Position numbers and translations under genes: made by a program
Part shown: piece after piece, positions 38,470 through 47,996 of the stretch
Layout: each line of letters begins with the position of its first letter
Numbering within the stretch: position 1 is the first letter of the stretch
The notes under the pieces: model-generated
Seen by the model: the letters and a program-made list of their open reading frames with translations, nothing else
Databases searched by the model: none
What the model was told of the DNA's origin: nothing
Origin: Paenibacillaceae bacterium
GTDB lineage: Bacteria > Bacillota > Bacilli > Paenibacillales > Paenibacillaceae
Assembly (NCBI GenBank): GCA_004134985.1
Contig: REGQ01000018.1
Coordinates: 54,051-118,050 of the forward strand
Length of the DNA: 64,000 bases
Reading direction: 5' to 3'

Positions 38470-39633
38470 ATGCAGCTTATTCAAAAAATTAAAAACATCG
38501 ATATTCCAATTTTTCTTATTTTAATAGGGCTTGTGGGGTTTGGTACAATCGCCATTTACAGTGCAACGGTTGGCACCAAATACGAAGGAATGCATATTAC
38601 GAACCTTATTTTATTTGCTGTATTTTGCATTCCAATGTTATTCGTGGCATTGTTTGACTATCGCATACTGGCCGGTAAATTTGCCTGGCTGCTTTACGGG
38701 GTTGGGATTGTGCTCTTGCTTCTGGTCATGCTGACAGGGGAAGATATTAATGGTTCCGTTCGTTGGCTTAGTATTGGAGGCGCGCAGATCCAACCGTCTG
38801 AATTGGCTAAATTATCGACCATTCTCTTGATTGGCCATTTGCTGCATAAGCGTGAAGGGGAAAATTTGCGGATTGTGCAAGACATTGTGCCGATGGGCAT
38901 ATTGTTCAGCGTGCCGGTTCTATTTATATTGAAACAGCCCGATTTGGGTACATCGCTGGTTTTTGTCGGTATATTGGTGGGCATGATCTGGATTGGCAAT
39001 ATCCGGTTCCTGCACATGCTGATTTTTATCGCCGTCATTGCGGTGGCGGTAGGTACAGTCATATGGCTGTATTACGGGGATTATGAACTGCTCTCCCGCA
39101 TCGTGAAACCCCACCAGTTGTCGCGGATACAAGTGTTTCTTGACCCTGCCAGCGACCCGGATAAGTCCTGGCATGTCAACAACGCTATCATTGCGATTAG
39201 TTCAGGTGAATTATCCGGAGAAGGATTCTTGCAAGGCAGCTATATTAAAAGCGGTTATATCCCCTATGCATACTCCGATTCAATCTTTGTAGTCATTGGG
39301 GAGGATTTCGGTTTCGTCGGATCGGCATTGCTGCTGTTTCTCTATTTCCTGCTAATCTACCGCATGATCCTGATTGCAATGGATAGCAAGAGTCTGACCG
39401 GCTCTTATCTTGTCATCGGAATCGTCAGTATGCTGGTCATTCAAGTATTTGAAAATATCGGCATGCACATCGGACTGCTGCCGCTCACCGGGATTGCATT
39501 GCCGTTCATCAGCTATGGGGGCAGTTCCATGTTGACTCATATGCTTGCTATCGGCTTGGTGCTCAGTGTTAAGATTCACCGCTACAATGACGGGACGGAG
39601 CCCGTCAAGTCAGTTAGCATGATGAGGCGTTGA
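38470..39633 (+). CDS. RodA/FtsW/SpoVE-family peptidoglycan glycosyltransferase
   Basis: SEDS-family polytopic protein of about 387 aa that polymerises peptidoglycan from lipid II. Family motifs are clear: GSVRWLSIGGAQIQPSELAK, LKQPDLGTSLVF, the extracytoplasmic loop with SWHVNNAIIAISSGELSGEG, VVIGEDFGFVGS and GIALPFISYGGSSM. The pattern favours RodA over FtsW. ATG 38449 has no SD; ATG 38470 has GGGG 7 bases upstream. It is likely a secondary RodA paralogue, as no cell-shape genes are nearby. Its 3' end overlaps the convergent cyclase gene by 24 bases. Confidence 0.85.
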   Translation: MQLIQKIKNIDIPIFLILIGLVGFGTIAIYSATVGTKYEGMHITNLILFAVFCIPMLFVALFDYRILAGKFAWLLYGVGIVLLLLVMLTGEDINGSVRWLSIGGAQIQPSELAKLSTILLIGHLLHKREGENLRIVQDIVPMGILFSVPVLFILKQPDLGTSLVFVGILVGMIWIGNIRFLHMLIFIAVIAVAVGTVIWLYYGDYELLSRIVKPHQLSRIQVFLDPASDPDKSWHVNNAIIAISSGELSGEGFLQGSYIKSGYIPYAYSDSIFVVIGEDFGFVGSALLLFLYFLLIYRMILIAMDSKSLTGSYLVIGIVSMLVIQVFENIGMHIGLLPLTGIALPFISYGGSSMLTHMLAIGLVLSVKIHRYNDGTEPVKSVSMMRR

Positions 39634-40761
39634 CGTTTTGTTCTTGCCGGAGCGCTTTGCTTGGTAGAGCAACGTGTCAACATCCTCGAACAGTCCTTCC
39701 TTGGTAAGCTGGGACGTGCAGGTTTTAAGACCAATGCTGACCGTCACAGATTTGCCCTGCAGTTCTCTATGGTGAATTTGTGACACGTTATTTCTTATTT
39801 TTTCAACAAGCTCATAAGCGTCCTCAAAAGTTCGTTCAAACAACAACAGAGCAAATTCTTCCCCGCCGTATCGTGCGGCAATGTCATTGGGGGCGATATT
39901 GTCCCGAATTACCCGGGCTACTCTGCTGAGTACAATATCGCCTACCCGATGGCCAAAGTTGTCGTTAATCAATTTAAAATTATCAATATCAATCAGCGCA
40001 AGATGACAAGGACCGACCCGGTCCACGTACTCAAGCGCTTTTTCGTAATATTCGTGAAAGGCCATGTGGTTGTAAAGTTTCGTATGCCCATCGATTTTCG
40101 ACATTTTGCTCATAATGGCATTTTCGACCATCAGATCCTGTTTGGCGGTCAGCATGTTCTGCAAGTCTTGCAGCAGTTCCCTGCCGCTTATTAATATAAT
40201 TAGCGCGATTCCCGTGCCAACGAGCAGAAACGTCGGGATGGTGATCAGGTCAAAGGATGACAAGTAGGTGCGCAGCAATGGATCGACAACGTAAAGCAGG
40301 AAAAACGCCACGAGCTGCAAGGCAGAGGTGACGATTGTCAGCCTTTTATTAAAAAAAATAACAGATGAGAAAATCGGAAGCAAAAAAATAGCCGCAATGA
40401 TCCGGATATCATAATTCAAATGCACGATACATACAGCAATCATCGTCCCAACCAAAAACAAGGTGTAAAATTCATATTTTTTATATCTTTGATGAATGAA
40501 TTCTCCTAGTAAAATAACACTGAACATAAAAATTGTAGGCCCAATTAAAATGGGTATGTAAAATTGGGATGCATTGGCTGGATAGGGCAAAAATAAGAAG
40601 GAACAGAGTTGGATAACGAAGTGCATACACACAATAATCCAGTAGGTATTCAGAAATTTTCTGATCCATTTTGATGAATTGCTCAGATTAAGATGAGTCT
40701 GGCTGGCGAACAAGTTTGTGAGTTTCATAGCCTTAATTATAGGACAAATTTCAACAAACAT
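39610..40761 (-). CDS. Membrane diguanylate cyclase (GGDEF)
   Basis: Protein of up to 383 aa: six hydrophobic segments in the N-terminal 200 residues, a short coiled linker (TAKQDLMVENAIMSKMSKID), then a GGDEF domain with DIDNFKLINDNFGH and the active-site motif GGEEF. It should make c-di-GMP from GTP. The RxxD inhibitory site expected five residues before GGEEF is absent (APND instead). ATG 40728 is an alternative start; neither has a strong SD. Confidence 0.85.
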   Translation of the reverse strand: MFVEICPIIKAMKLTNLFASQTHLNLSNSSKWIRKFLNTYWIIVCMHFVIQLCSFLFLPYPANASQFYIPILIGPTIFMFSVILLGEFIHQRYKKYEFYTLFLVGTMIAVCIVHLNYDIRIIAAIFLLPIFSSVIFFNKRLTIVTSALQLVAFFLLYVVDPLLRTYLSSFDLITIPTFLLVGTGIALIILISGRELLQDLQNMLTAKQDLMVENAIMSKMSKIDGHTKLYNHMAFHEYYEKALEYVDRVGPCHLALIDIDNFKLINDNFGHRVGDIVLSRVARVIRDNIAPNDIAARYGGEEFALLLFERTFEDAYELVEKIRNNVSQIHHRELQGKSVTVSIGLKTCTSQLTKEGLFEDVDTLLYQAKRSGKNKTSTPHHAN

Positions 40762-40899
40762 GAAGCAGAAATTTTGATGCAGGGCACGGGTGGAAACTCC
40801 TCTCTGGAAAGAGAATTTCTTGTAAAAATGGCGAATCCTGTGATCGGAATTAACGTTATCAACAAGGGATCAGCTCTTGCTGCTGGCAGCAAATAAATG

Positions 40900-41784
40900 C
40901 TATGGAATGGACAGGTTAATGGCTGGTGTATGGCGTATGGTTGCCCGGTAGGCTTGGGGAGTCATGCCTTTGCGGGATTTGAAGAGCTGGCAGAAATAAG
41001 AGGGGCCGAATCCGCCCACGGCATTTGCAATCTCAGCAATGGGTTTGTCTGTACAAGCGAGCAGCGAGCAGGCTTCTCTAATGCGCCTTGCCGTCAAATA
41101 TTCGGTCATCGTGCTGCCTGTATATTGTTTGAACAGATGAGAGAGGTGGTGGGTCGTGACATGCAGTTCACTGGCCATCTGCTCAAGTTGAAAAGGGCGA
41201 TGGTAATTTCGCTCCATCCATTCGGTCATCCGCTCGATATGCAGGGAAATGCGCTGTGATGCCGATGCTGCAGCTGTCTTGGGAAAGACGTCCTGCTGCA
41301 GATGCTGGAACAGCCGTATCAGGAACAATATTTGCTCCTCATGGTTGTGTCCTGCCTCGTTAAGCTGCACCGTATAGTATTCCTCCAGCCATAGTGCAAG
41401 CCGATTGTTGGGTGCAAGGTGAAAAACCTGCCGAGGCAGCTCCCCTTTGCATACCTGACGGAAGAAGGCATTTAATTGAGGGAACAGCGTCAAATAAGGC
41501 TCAAGCAGCAAGGGGTCAAAGGTGAGGTTAATGCGTATGTAGGCGCCGCTCGCCTGGGGAGGCACCTCTACCCGATGCAATTGAAAAGGCTGGAAGCACA
41601 CAAAGGTGTTGGGAAGCAGCGAGTAAGTCTGGCGCTCTACGGTAATTTCCCCTTGCCCCTCATAAATATATAGAAATTCCAGTCCGGCGTGGGCATGGAG
41701 CATTTTCCAATGGGTTGATGTCGTTTCCGTTCGATGAATATTAAATGCAAGCTGTGCCAAGTTAATCGATTCAATTCGTTTCAT
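40900..41784 (-). CDS. AraC-family transcription regulator (sugar type)
   Basis: Regulator of about 294 aa: N-terminal cupin-like arm (MLHAHAGLEFLYIYEGQGEI) and a C-terminal AraC HTH pair (LEQMASELHVTTHHLSHLFK, then FGPSYFCQLFKSRKGMTPQA). ATG 41784 has GTGGTGA upstream; the frame also allows GTG 41796. It diverges from the GH88 gene with 124 bases between, which strongly suggests it activates that gene in response to an uronate disaccharide. Confidence 0.82.
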   Translation of the reverse strand: MKRIESINLAQLAFNIHRTETTSTHWKMLHAHAGLEFLYIYEGQGEITVERQTYSLLPNTFVCFQPFQLHRVEVPPQASGAYIRINLTFDPLLLEPYLTLFPQLNAFFRQVCKGELPRQVFHLAPNNRLALWLEEYYTVQLNEAGHNHEEQILFLIRLFQHLQQDVFPKTAAASASQRISLHIERMTEWMERNYHRPFQLEQMASELHVTTHHLSHLFKQYTGSTMTEYLTARRIREACSLLACTDKPIAEIANAVGGFGPSYFCQLFKSRKGMTPQAYRATIRHTPAINLSIP

Positions 41785-41907
41785 AGCTGTCACCACACAT
41801 TATAATTAATCACATTACAGCTACATTTTATCACAACCAATCGTTATTCTATATAGATATACTGAAATAGCAGGCAACAAAAAACCTACATTGGAGGTCT
41901 TTAATTC

Positions 41908-43053
41908 ATGCTATGGACACAAGCGATTGCAGCTACCCTGGAAGTGACAAAAGCGAACGTGGCCCGATTCGGCGACCAGTTTCCACATGTGAGCAATGGC
42001 GATGAGCGATACAGTCTGAATGACAACACAGATTGGACGGACGGCTTCTGGTCGGGCATTCTCTGGCTAAGTTATCAATATACAAATAACTCGCTATTTA
42101 GGGATGCAGCCGTGAACACGGTAGACAGCTTCCGTACCCGGATGGATCAGCAGAAGCACCTCGATCATCATGACATTGGCTTTCTCTATTCGCTTTCCTC
42201 CAAGGCCCAATGGATGATCGAGCAGGATGAGGACGCGCGCGCACTGACTTTACAGGCAGCGGATGCTTTGATGAAGCGATGGCGCGAACAGATGAACGTT
42301 TTCCAAGCTTGGGGACCTAAGGACAATCCGGACAACGGCGGACGCATCATTATCGATTGTTTGATGAATCTTCCCCTGCTTTTCTGGGCCACCGACCAGA
42401 CAGGGGATGAGACTTACCGCAAGGCAGCGCTGATCCATCTGGAGCAAAGCCATAAATTTCTGGTGCGAGGCGACGATTCTTCCTATCATACGTTTTACTT
42501 TGACCAGGAGACAGGCGATGCACTGCGTGGGGGCACTCACCAGGGGTACCGGGATGGATCGACCTGGACGCGTGGGCAAGCATGGGGCATTTATGGCTTC
42601 GCTCTTGCTTACAGGCTAACCGGTAAAGTTGATTACTTGGAGACGTCCAAACGAATGACTCGCTACTTCCTTGAACGACTACCTGAGGATCGGGTGTCCT
42701 ATTGGGATTTTGATGCGCCTGTAGACAGTGAGACCTTCAGGGACAGCTCGGCTACTGCAATTGCGGTATGCGGCATTCTTGAAATGCTTGATCATTTGCC
42801 GGAGGATGCGCCTGAGCGCCAGCCGTGGATGGAATCGGTCACTGCGTCGATGCAATCCCTCATTGACAACTATTCGACAAAGGGCAAGCCAGATGCCGAA
42901 GGTTTTCTCAAGCATGGTTCCTATTACGTGCGGGGCGGGCTAGCTCCTGATGATTATGTTATCTGGGGGGACTACTTTTATTTAGAAGCGTTAATGCGCT
43001 TGGAGAACCGGGCAACAGGCTACTGGTATGAACCGCAACAAAGCGAGCAATAG
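41908..43053 (+). CDS. Unsaturated glucuronyl hydrolase, GH88
   Basis: Alpha6/alpha6-barrel enzyme of 381 aa that removes unsaturated uronic acid from oligosaccharides released by polysaccharide lyases. The catalytic Asp pair known for Bacillus GL1 UGL is visible as D89 (HHDIGF) and D150 (GGRIIIDC); length also fits. ATG follows GGAGGT at 9 bases. No signal peptide, so it acts in the cytoplasm on imported disaccharides. A heparinase-like gene at 61460 may supply such substrates, though no link is proven. Confidence 0.9.
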   Translation: MLWTQAIAATLEVTKANVARFGDQFPHVSNGDERYSLNDNTDWTDGFWSGILWLSYQYTNNSLFRDAAVNTVDSFRTRMDQQKHLDHHDIGFLYSLSSKAQWMIEQDEDARALTLQAADALMKRWREQMNVFQAWGPKDNPDNGGRIIIDCLMNLPLLFWATDQTGDETYRKAALIHLEQSHKFLVRGDDSSYHTFYFDQETGDALRGGTHQGYRDGSTWTRGQAWGIYGFALAYRLTGKVDYLETSKRMTRYFLERLPEDRVSYWDFDAPVDSETFRDSSATAIAVCGILEMLDHLPEDAPERQPWMESVTASMQSLIDNYSTKGKPDAEGFLKHGSYYVRGGLAPDDYVIWGDYFYLEALMRLENRATGYWYEPQQSEQ

Positions 43054-43075
43054 AATTCAGCAAATATAATGTGAG

Positions 43076-43117
43076 TCCCTGTTCATGATCTACTACGATC
43101 GCGGACAGGGATTTTTC
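43076..43117 (+). terminator. Terminator after the GH88 gene
   Basis: TCCCTGT (43076-43082) pairs with ACAGGGA (43105-43111), enclosing a GATC-rich inner region, then TTTTTCT. Confidence 0.75.
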
Positions 43118-43263
43118 TGTTAACATAGGCAGGGGCTTCGCCGCGAGAGTGGGCGGGACGGTTTATACATACCTACATACCCTATATAGGACGTCTTGTC
43201 TTCTCAAGCAAGTATTCAATAATTTAGGTTTTATTTTCCGACATATTCAGGTATAATGATTTT

Positions 43264-43425
43264 TGTGAGAATGATTATCAATATTTAGGGTGTGGTGAAT
43301 AGAGAGAGAGAGATAGATAGAGCGCCGTTACATAGAATGAAGGAAATGAGCACTACAGAAAAAGGTGAGTATTACCGGAATGCTGTTGTGGAAAAGTACA
43401 TTCCGCAGCCTATTTTTATGTTTTG
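43264..43425 (+). ncRNA. Candidate Fur-repressed short transcript
   Basis: A promoter (-10 TATAAT at 43252, weak -35) and Fur box 1 lead into 160 bases with no sizeable ORF. The hairpin CGGAATG (43376-43382)/CATTCCG (43399-43405) is followed by CAGCCTATTTTTATGTTTT, a possible terminator. A 29-codon frame (43337-43426) crosses it but has only a poor SD. It could be a Fur-controlled small RNA (FsrA-like role), a small peptide gene, or just a long leader. Confidence 0.4.
43266..43280 (+). promoter_or_regulatory. Fur box 1 upstream of the FecCD genes
   Basis: TGAGAATGATTATCA fits the 7-1-7 Fur site. It lies ten bases after a TATAAT (43252-43257), at the predicted transcription start, and 305 bases before the first FecCD gene. 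Confidence 0.8.
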
Positions 43426-43532
43426 AATTGATAACTAGTCTCATTAGGGATTTGAAATGTTACTTTTGTACAAAAAAATGCGCACGATTATCCATTGTAA
43501 TAAGGGTATAAACTTAGTTACAATATCATTTG

Positions 43533-43547
43533 TGAAAATGATAATCA
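43533..43547 (+). promoter_or_regulatory. Fur box 2 directly before the FecCD genes
   Basis: TGAAAATGATAATCA is a near-consensus 7-1-7 Fur site nine bases before the SD of the permease gene, with TACAAT just upstream as a possible -10 element (43519-43524). Confidence 0.75.
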
Positions 43548-43570
43548 ATTTCATATAAAAGGTGGAGCAC

Positions 43571-44626
43571 ATGAATCAAAGGGCAAATTCACTCGAACAG
43601 GCTGCCAAATCCTCATCTGTTCAATTCCGTTCTCGTCCATGGGCAGCAACATTGATTTTAACGGCCGGCATCGTGGCTCTCGCGCTTGGCATTGGATTGT
43701 CGGTTTCATTCGGGGCGGCGGATATCAAGTTTTCAGTTGTTTGGGGAGCGATTTTTAATTTCAATCCCGAATTAACGCAGCATCAAATTATTCAGGAACT
43801 TCGCCTGCCGCGTGTTCTCGGCGGTGCGATGGTCGGAGCTTGCTTCGCAGTTGCCGGCGCAATTATGCAAGGGATGACCCGCAACCCGCTGGCTGACTCG
43901 GGTTTGCTCGGTTTGAACGCCGGAGCGGGTTTTGTACTGGCACTTTGTTTTGCATTTTTCCCAGGTCTGCCGTTTATGTACCTCATTATGTACTCGTTTC
44001 TTGGCGCAGGGTTGGGTGCAGCTCTGGTATTTGGGATTGGCTCGCTTGCCAAGGGCGGTCTGACGCCCGTTCGACTCGTACTTGCTGGTGCGGCGCTCAG
44101 CGCGCTCCTCGGCGCACTTACTGAAGGGATTGCATTGTACTTCCGCATCGGCCAGGATTTGGCGTTCTGGTACGCAGGCGGTGTAGCGGGCACCAAGTGG
44201 TTTCAGTTGAAGATTATGTTCCCGTGGATCGCGGGTGCCATTGTTGGCGCAATTATTATTTCCCGTTCTATTACAATGCTCAGCCTCGGCGAGGATATTG
44301 CCAAAGGGCTTGGCCAGAATATCCGATTGGTTAAATTAGTTGCAACCATTATAGTACTCATACTCGCTGGTGCTGCGGTCGCCGTCGTCGGAGCGGTCGG
44401 TTTTGTCGGCCTCATCATCCCTCACTTGACCCGGTACATTGTAGGTGTTGATTATCGCTGGATAATTCCATGCTCGGCCGTCCTGGGCAGTCTGCTGGTC
44501 GTTTTCGCCGACTTGGCTGCGAGGATGATCAATCCTCCCTATGAGACGCCGATCGGAGCGCTCATCGCGCTGATCGGGGTGCCTTTCTTCCTGTACTTGG
44601 CACGCAAGGAAAGGAGGGAGCTGTAG
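43571..44626 (+). CDS. FecCD-family iron-siderophore permease, first subunit
   Basis: Siderophore ABC permease of about 351 aa with some ten TM segments and the FecCD signatures LRLPRVLGGAMVGACFAVAG, MQGMTRNPLADSGLLG and GFVGLIIPHLTR. The GTG at 43562 lies in the SD; ATG 43571 with AAAGGTGGAG is the better start. Fur box upstream. The partner permease starts one base after its stop. No FecE-type ATPase or binding protein gene is adjacent, so both must come from elsewhere, as with Bacillus YusV. Confidence 0.9.
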   Translation: MNQRANSLEQAAKSSSVQFRSRPWAATLILTAGIVALALGIGLSVSFGAADIKFSVVWGAIFNFNPELTQHQIIQELRLPRVLGGAMVGACFAVAGAIMQGMTRNPLADSGLLGLNAGAGFVLALCFAFFPGLPFMYLIMYSFLGAGLGAALVFGIGSLAKGGLTPVRLVLAGAALSALLGALTEGIALYFRIGQDLAFWYAGGVAGTKWFQLKIMFPWIAGAIVGAIIISRSITMLSLGEDIAKGLGQNIRLVKLVATIIVLILAGAAVAVVGAVGFVGLIIPHLTRYIVGVDYRWIIPCSAVLGSLLVVFADLAARMINPPYETPIGALIALIGVPFFLYLARKERREL

Positions 44627-44627
44627 A

Positions 44628-45662
44628 ATGGAAGCAATTAATGTAACAGCTGGAGAGAAAAGAATTCGGAAACGCGGAATCAAGGTGCTGATTATTCTCG
44701 GCGTCCTCATCGTAATCGCTTTTATGATCAGTATGAATACTGGCTACATTCGTCTCTCGCCAATGGACTTGCTGCGCACGCTTTTTGGCATGGGAACCGC
44801 CAAGGAGAATTTGATCTTGTTTGATTTCCGGCTGCCAAGGATTGTGATCTCGGTATTGATCGGTGCCGGATTGGCTGTTTCCGGCTGTATTATGCAAGGC
44901 ATTTCCCGCAATGCGCTGGCAGACCCCGGAATACTCGGTATCAATGCTGGGGCCGGCTTAGTTGTCATGCTGTTCATTTCGTTCTATCCGACGACAGCGG
45001 CAGCGCCCGTATTTCTGCTGCCTGTACTGGCATGGGTAGGTGCAGGACTTACAGCAGCTCTTATTTATGGACTTGCGTACAAACGCCATCAGGGCCTTTC
45101 GCCGACACGTCTGCTTCTCACCGGGGTTGCGGTAGCAGCGGGCATCAGCGCGGCGATGATTGTGCTGACGCTGCGTCTTAGCCCTGACAAATATCAATTT
45201 GTAGCAACGTGGTTGGCAGGAAGCATCTGGGGGACGAACTGGAAGTTTGTGCTCGCACTTCTGCCGTTTATCGTGATTCTGCTGCCCTATGTATTCTATA
45301 AAGCACGCGTAATGAACGTACTTAATTTGGGCGAACAAACAGCGAAAGGGCTGGGAGCTCGCGTGTCCAAGGAGCAAATGTATCTGCTTGGAGCCGCAGT
45401 CGGACTGGCGGGCTCATGCGTAGCGGTCAGCGGCGGCATCGGTTTTGTCGGTTTGGTAGGACCGCATTTGGCCAGACGGCTTGTCGGACCAAAGCATCAG
45501 TTTCTGCTGCCGACAGCTGCGCTGACAGGAGCTTTGCTCGTTATTACTGCCGATACCATCGGCCGCTGGATACTGCAGCCCTCCGAAATTGCGACGGGAA
45601 TCGTCGTAGCCGTTATTGGTGCGCCATACTTCCTGTATTTGCTGGCGCGCGCCAAATCGTAA
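44628..45662 (+). CDS. FecCD-family iron-siderophore permease, second subunit
   Basis: Permease of 344 aa with the same fold and motifs as its neighbour: DFRLPRIVISVLIGAGLAVSG, MQGISRNALADPGILG and GFVGLVGPHLARR. It forms the heterodimer partner. SD AGGAGG lies in the end of the first permease gene. Followed after 27 bases by an exporter-type ABC gene. Confidence 0.9.
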   Translation: MEAINVTAGEKRIRKRGIKVLIILGVLIVIAFMISMNTGYIRLSPMDLLRTLFGMGTAKENLILFDFRLPRIVISVLIGAGLAVSGCIMQGISRNALADPGILGINAGAGLVVMLFISFYPTTAAAPVFLLPVLAWVGAGLTAALIYGLAYKRHQGLSPTRLLLTGVAVAAGISAAMIVLTLRLSPDKYQFVATWLAGSIWGTNWKFVLALLPFIVILLPYVFYKARVMNVLNLGEQTAKGLGARVSKEQMYLLGAAVGLAGSCVAVSGGIGFVGLVGPHLARRLVGPKHQFLLPTAALTGALLVITADTIGRWILQPSEIATGIVVAVIGAPYFLYLLARAKS

Positions 45663-45689
45663 CAAGAGAGAGAAAGTGAGGATTTTTAC

Positions 45690-47402
45690 ATGCTGCGTCG
45701 TTTCTTTGCGTATTATCGTCCTTATAAATGGTTGTTCATTATTGATTTTTCTTGCGCAATTATTGCAGCATTGTTCGAACTGGCCTTTCCGCTGGCAGTC
45801 AACAAAGTCGTCGACAAGCTTGGCACTGGGGACTGGCAATGGATTCTATGGAGCTGTTTAGGATTATTGGGGATCTATTTGGTCAGCTCCGGCCTTCATT
45901 ATGTTGTCACCTACTGGGGGCACAAACTGGGCATCAATATCGAATCGGATATGCGCAGTCAGCTTTTCAAACATGTGCAGAAGCTTTCGTTCCGATTTTT
46001 CGATAACAATAAGACCGGGCACCTTGTTTCCCGGATGACCAATGATCTGATGGATATCGGGGAAATTGCCCATCACGGACCAGAGGATTTGTTCATTGCG
46101 ATGATGACGCTGGTTGGAGCGTTTGCACTGATGCTGACCATTAACTGGCAGCTTGCTGTTCTAACGTTCATCATTGTGCCGTTGATGATTTATCTTTCCT
46201 TGTTCTTCGGCCGAAAAATGTCGGCGGCATTCAAGCGAATGTTCTCGGATATTGCCGACTACAATGCCCGCGTTGAGAACAATGTTAGCGGAATCCGTGT
46301 TGTACAGGCGTTTGCGAATGAGGAACATGAGATTGCACGCTTCTCGGAAAACAATGAGCGCTTCCGGTTAACCAAGCTTGTTGCCTACCGGGTCATGGCG
46401 TGGAACTCGTCAATCAGTTTTATTCTGATGAAATCCGTATCATTGTTCGTTCTTGTATGCGGCACCTGGTTCGTCATTAATAAAGATATGACGTATGGCG
46501 AATTTATCGCATTCGTCTTGCTGTCCAATGTATTTTTGGGGCCGATTCAACAGATTAACTCGGTTATTGAGACCTATCCGAAAGGGATTGCAGGCTTCAA
46601 GCGCTATCTTGAACTGCTGGAAACAGCGCCCGATGTCGCTGATAAGCCGAATGCGAAGACCGTTGATCATGTCAAAGGCGATATTTGCTATTCAAATGTA
46701 ACGTTTGGCTATGAGAATAAAGATAAGGTGCTGCAAAATATCAATCTCTCCATTCGTGCCGGGGAAACGGTAGCGCTCGTAGGGCCTTCGGGAGCAGGGA
46801 AAACAACGGTCTGTAGTTTGCTCCCGCGTTTCTATGAAGCGGATTCGGGCAGAGTTACGATCGATGGTATCGATATTCAGGATATGAAGCTGGAATCGCT
46901 GCGCTCTCATATCGGGATCGTGCAGCAGGATGTTTTCCTGTTCGACGGTTCGATTCGGGAAAATATTTCTTACGGCAAACTTGGAGCAAGCGAGGAAGAA
47001 ATTTGGGAGGCCGCGCGTCGAGCGCAGCTGGAGGAGCTTATTCTGGAGCAGCCTGAAGGTCTCGATACGTTGATTGGCGAACGCGGGGTCAAGCTGTCAG
47101 GTGGTCAGAAGCAGCGGCTGTCCATTGCGCGGATGTTTCTTAAAAACCCGCCGATTCTTATTCTCGATGAAGCGACTTCAGCGCTTGATACGGAGACGGA
47201 AGCGGCTATCCAGCAGGCGCTTGCCGAGCTATCTGTCGGCCGTACGACGCTTGTCATCGCTCATCGGCTGGCAACGATCAAAAACGCGGACAGAATTGTG
47301 GTTGTCGCTGAGCATGGCGTGGCCGAGCAGGGTGGCCATGATGAACTGCTCGCGGCAGGCGGCGTATACAGCCGTTTGCATCGCGCCCAGTTTGGGGCTT
47401 GA
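45690..47402 (+). CDS. Exporter-type ABC transporter (TM-ATPase fusion)
   Basis: Half-transporter of 570 aa: six TM helices, then Walker A GPSGAGKTT, Q-loop VQQDVFLFDG, signature LSGGQKQR, Walker B ILILDEATSALDTETE and H-loop IAHRL. The NBD is complete, so it can work as a homodimer of MsbA/BmrA type. By position at the end of a Fur-controlled operon it may export a siderophore or act on the ferri-siderophore; neither is shown by sequence. SD GAGAAAGTGAGG upstream of the ATG. A strong hairpin follows. Confidence 0.82.
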   Translation: MLRRFFAYYRPYKWLFIIDFSCAIIAALFELAFPLAVNKVVDKLGTGDWQWILWSCLGLLGIYLVSSGLHYVVTYWGHKLGINIESDMRSQLFKHVQKLSFRFFDNNKTGHLVSRMTNDLMDIGEIAHHGPEDLFIAMMTLVGAFALMLTINWQLAVLTFIIVPLMIYLSLFFGRKMSAAFKRMFSDIADYNARVENNVSGIRVVQAFANEEHEIARFSENNERFRLTKLVAYRVMAWNSSISFILMKSVSLFVLVCGTWFVINKDMTYGEFIAFVLLSNVFLGPIQQINSVIETYPKGIAGFKRYLELLETAPDVADKPNAKTVDHVKGDICYSNVTFGYENKDKVLQNINLSIRAGETVALVGPSGAGKTTVCSLLPRFYEADSGRVTIDGIDIQDMKLESLRSHIGIVQQDVFLFDGSIRENISYGKLGASEEEIWEAARRAQLEELILEQPEGLDTLIGERGVKLSGGQKQRLSIARMFLKNPPILILDEATSALDTETEAAIQQALAELSVGRTTLVIAHRLATIKNADRIVVVAEHGVAEQGGHDELLAAGGVYSRLHRAQFGA

Positions 47403-47427
47403 TTCAAACCTGTTGTCTTACAAATAG

Positions 47428-47476
47428 AGGCGGAGCTGTAACCGTTCGTATGAGCGGCTTCAGCTCCGCCTGTCTG
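47428..47476 (+). terminator. Candidate terminator after the FecCD-ABC operon
   Basis: AGGCGGAGCTG (47428-47438) pairs perfectly with CAGCTCCGCCT (47461-47471) around an inner CCG/CGG stem; the T-run is short (GTCTGTTTAT). Confidence 0.6.
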
Positions 47477-47536
47477 TTTATCAGGACAGATGGCATCGCG
47501 ATGGTTATTCTGCATCGTCTGCGCTGCGGGCATTGA

Positions 47537-47794
47537 TCAGGCATTAAGCGGTGTATTGCTATAAACTGCAGACCAGAACCCCGCTGGGTCGCTGTCATCT
47601 TCAAAAGGCATGGATTGAAACACCGTCAGCCCCTGCGCAACGTGGAAGGCCGATTCAATGAAGGAGCATCTGTCAAAGTGGAAATTGCTCGTTTCCACAA
47701 TGATAATGCAGTTTACAAATGTACAGCCAATAAAGTGGAACCCGTCAAAAGAGATCGTTTCATTAACAAACTTTTGGTAGAAAATAGTTTCCAT
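47537..47794 (-). CDS. Small hypothetical protein with pentapeptide-like stretch
   Basis: Protein of 85 aa starting METIFYQKFVNE. ATG 47794 has AGGAG 7 bases upstream; the frame continues further 5' but without an SD. Residues 15-45 alternate F/C/I every few positions (FDGFHFIGCTFVNC, FHFDRCSF), the spacing seen in pentapeptide-repeat beta helices. Too short to be a full helix; it may be a remnant or a minimal member. No function assigned. Confidence 0.55.
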   Translation of the reverse strand: METIFYQKFVNETISFDGFHFIGCTFVNCIIIVETSNFHFDRCSFIESAFHVAQGLTVFQSMPFEDDSDPAGFWSAVYSNTPLNA

Positions 47795-47996
47795 TGCTTC
47801 GCTCCTAGTTCGTAGTAACAATCATGAACTTCATCTTAACAGATTTGAGAAGCGATGTTTGTCATATATTGGCTGTCCATTCTAACTTTTTTTCGTCATT
47901 ATTTCTGTTCCTTTTCAATACCTATTGACATTATTAATTTAAATATTCATAATAACAATATCAAATCGACAATTAAAAAAAGAGCAGGTGATTGGC

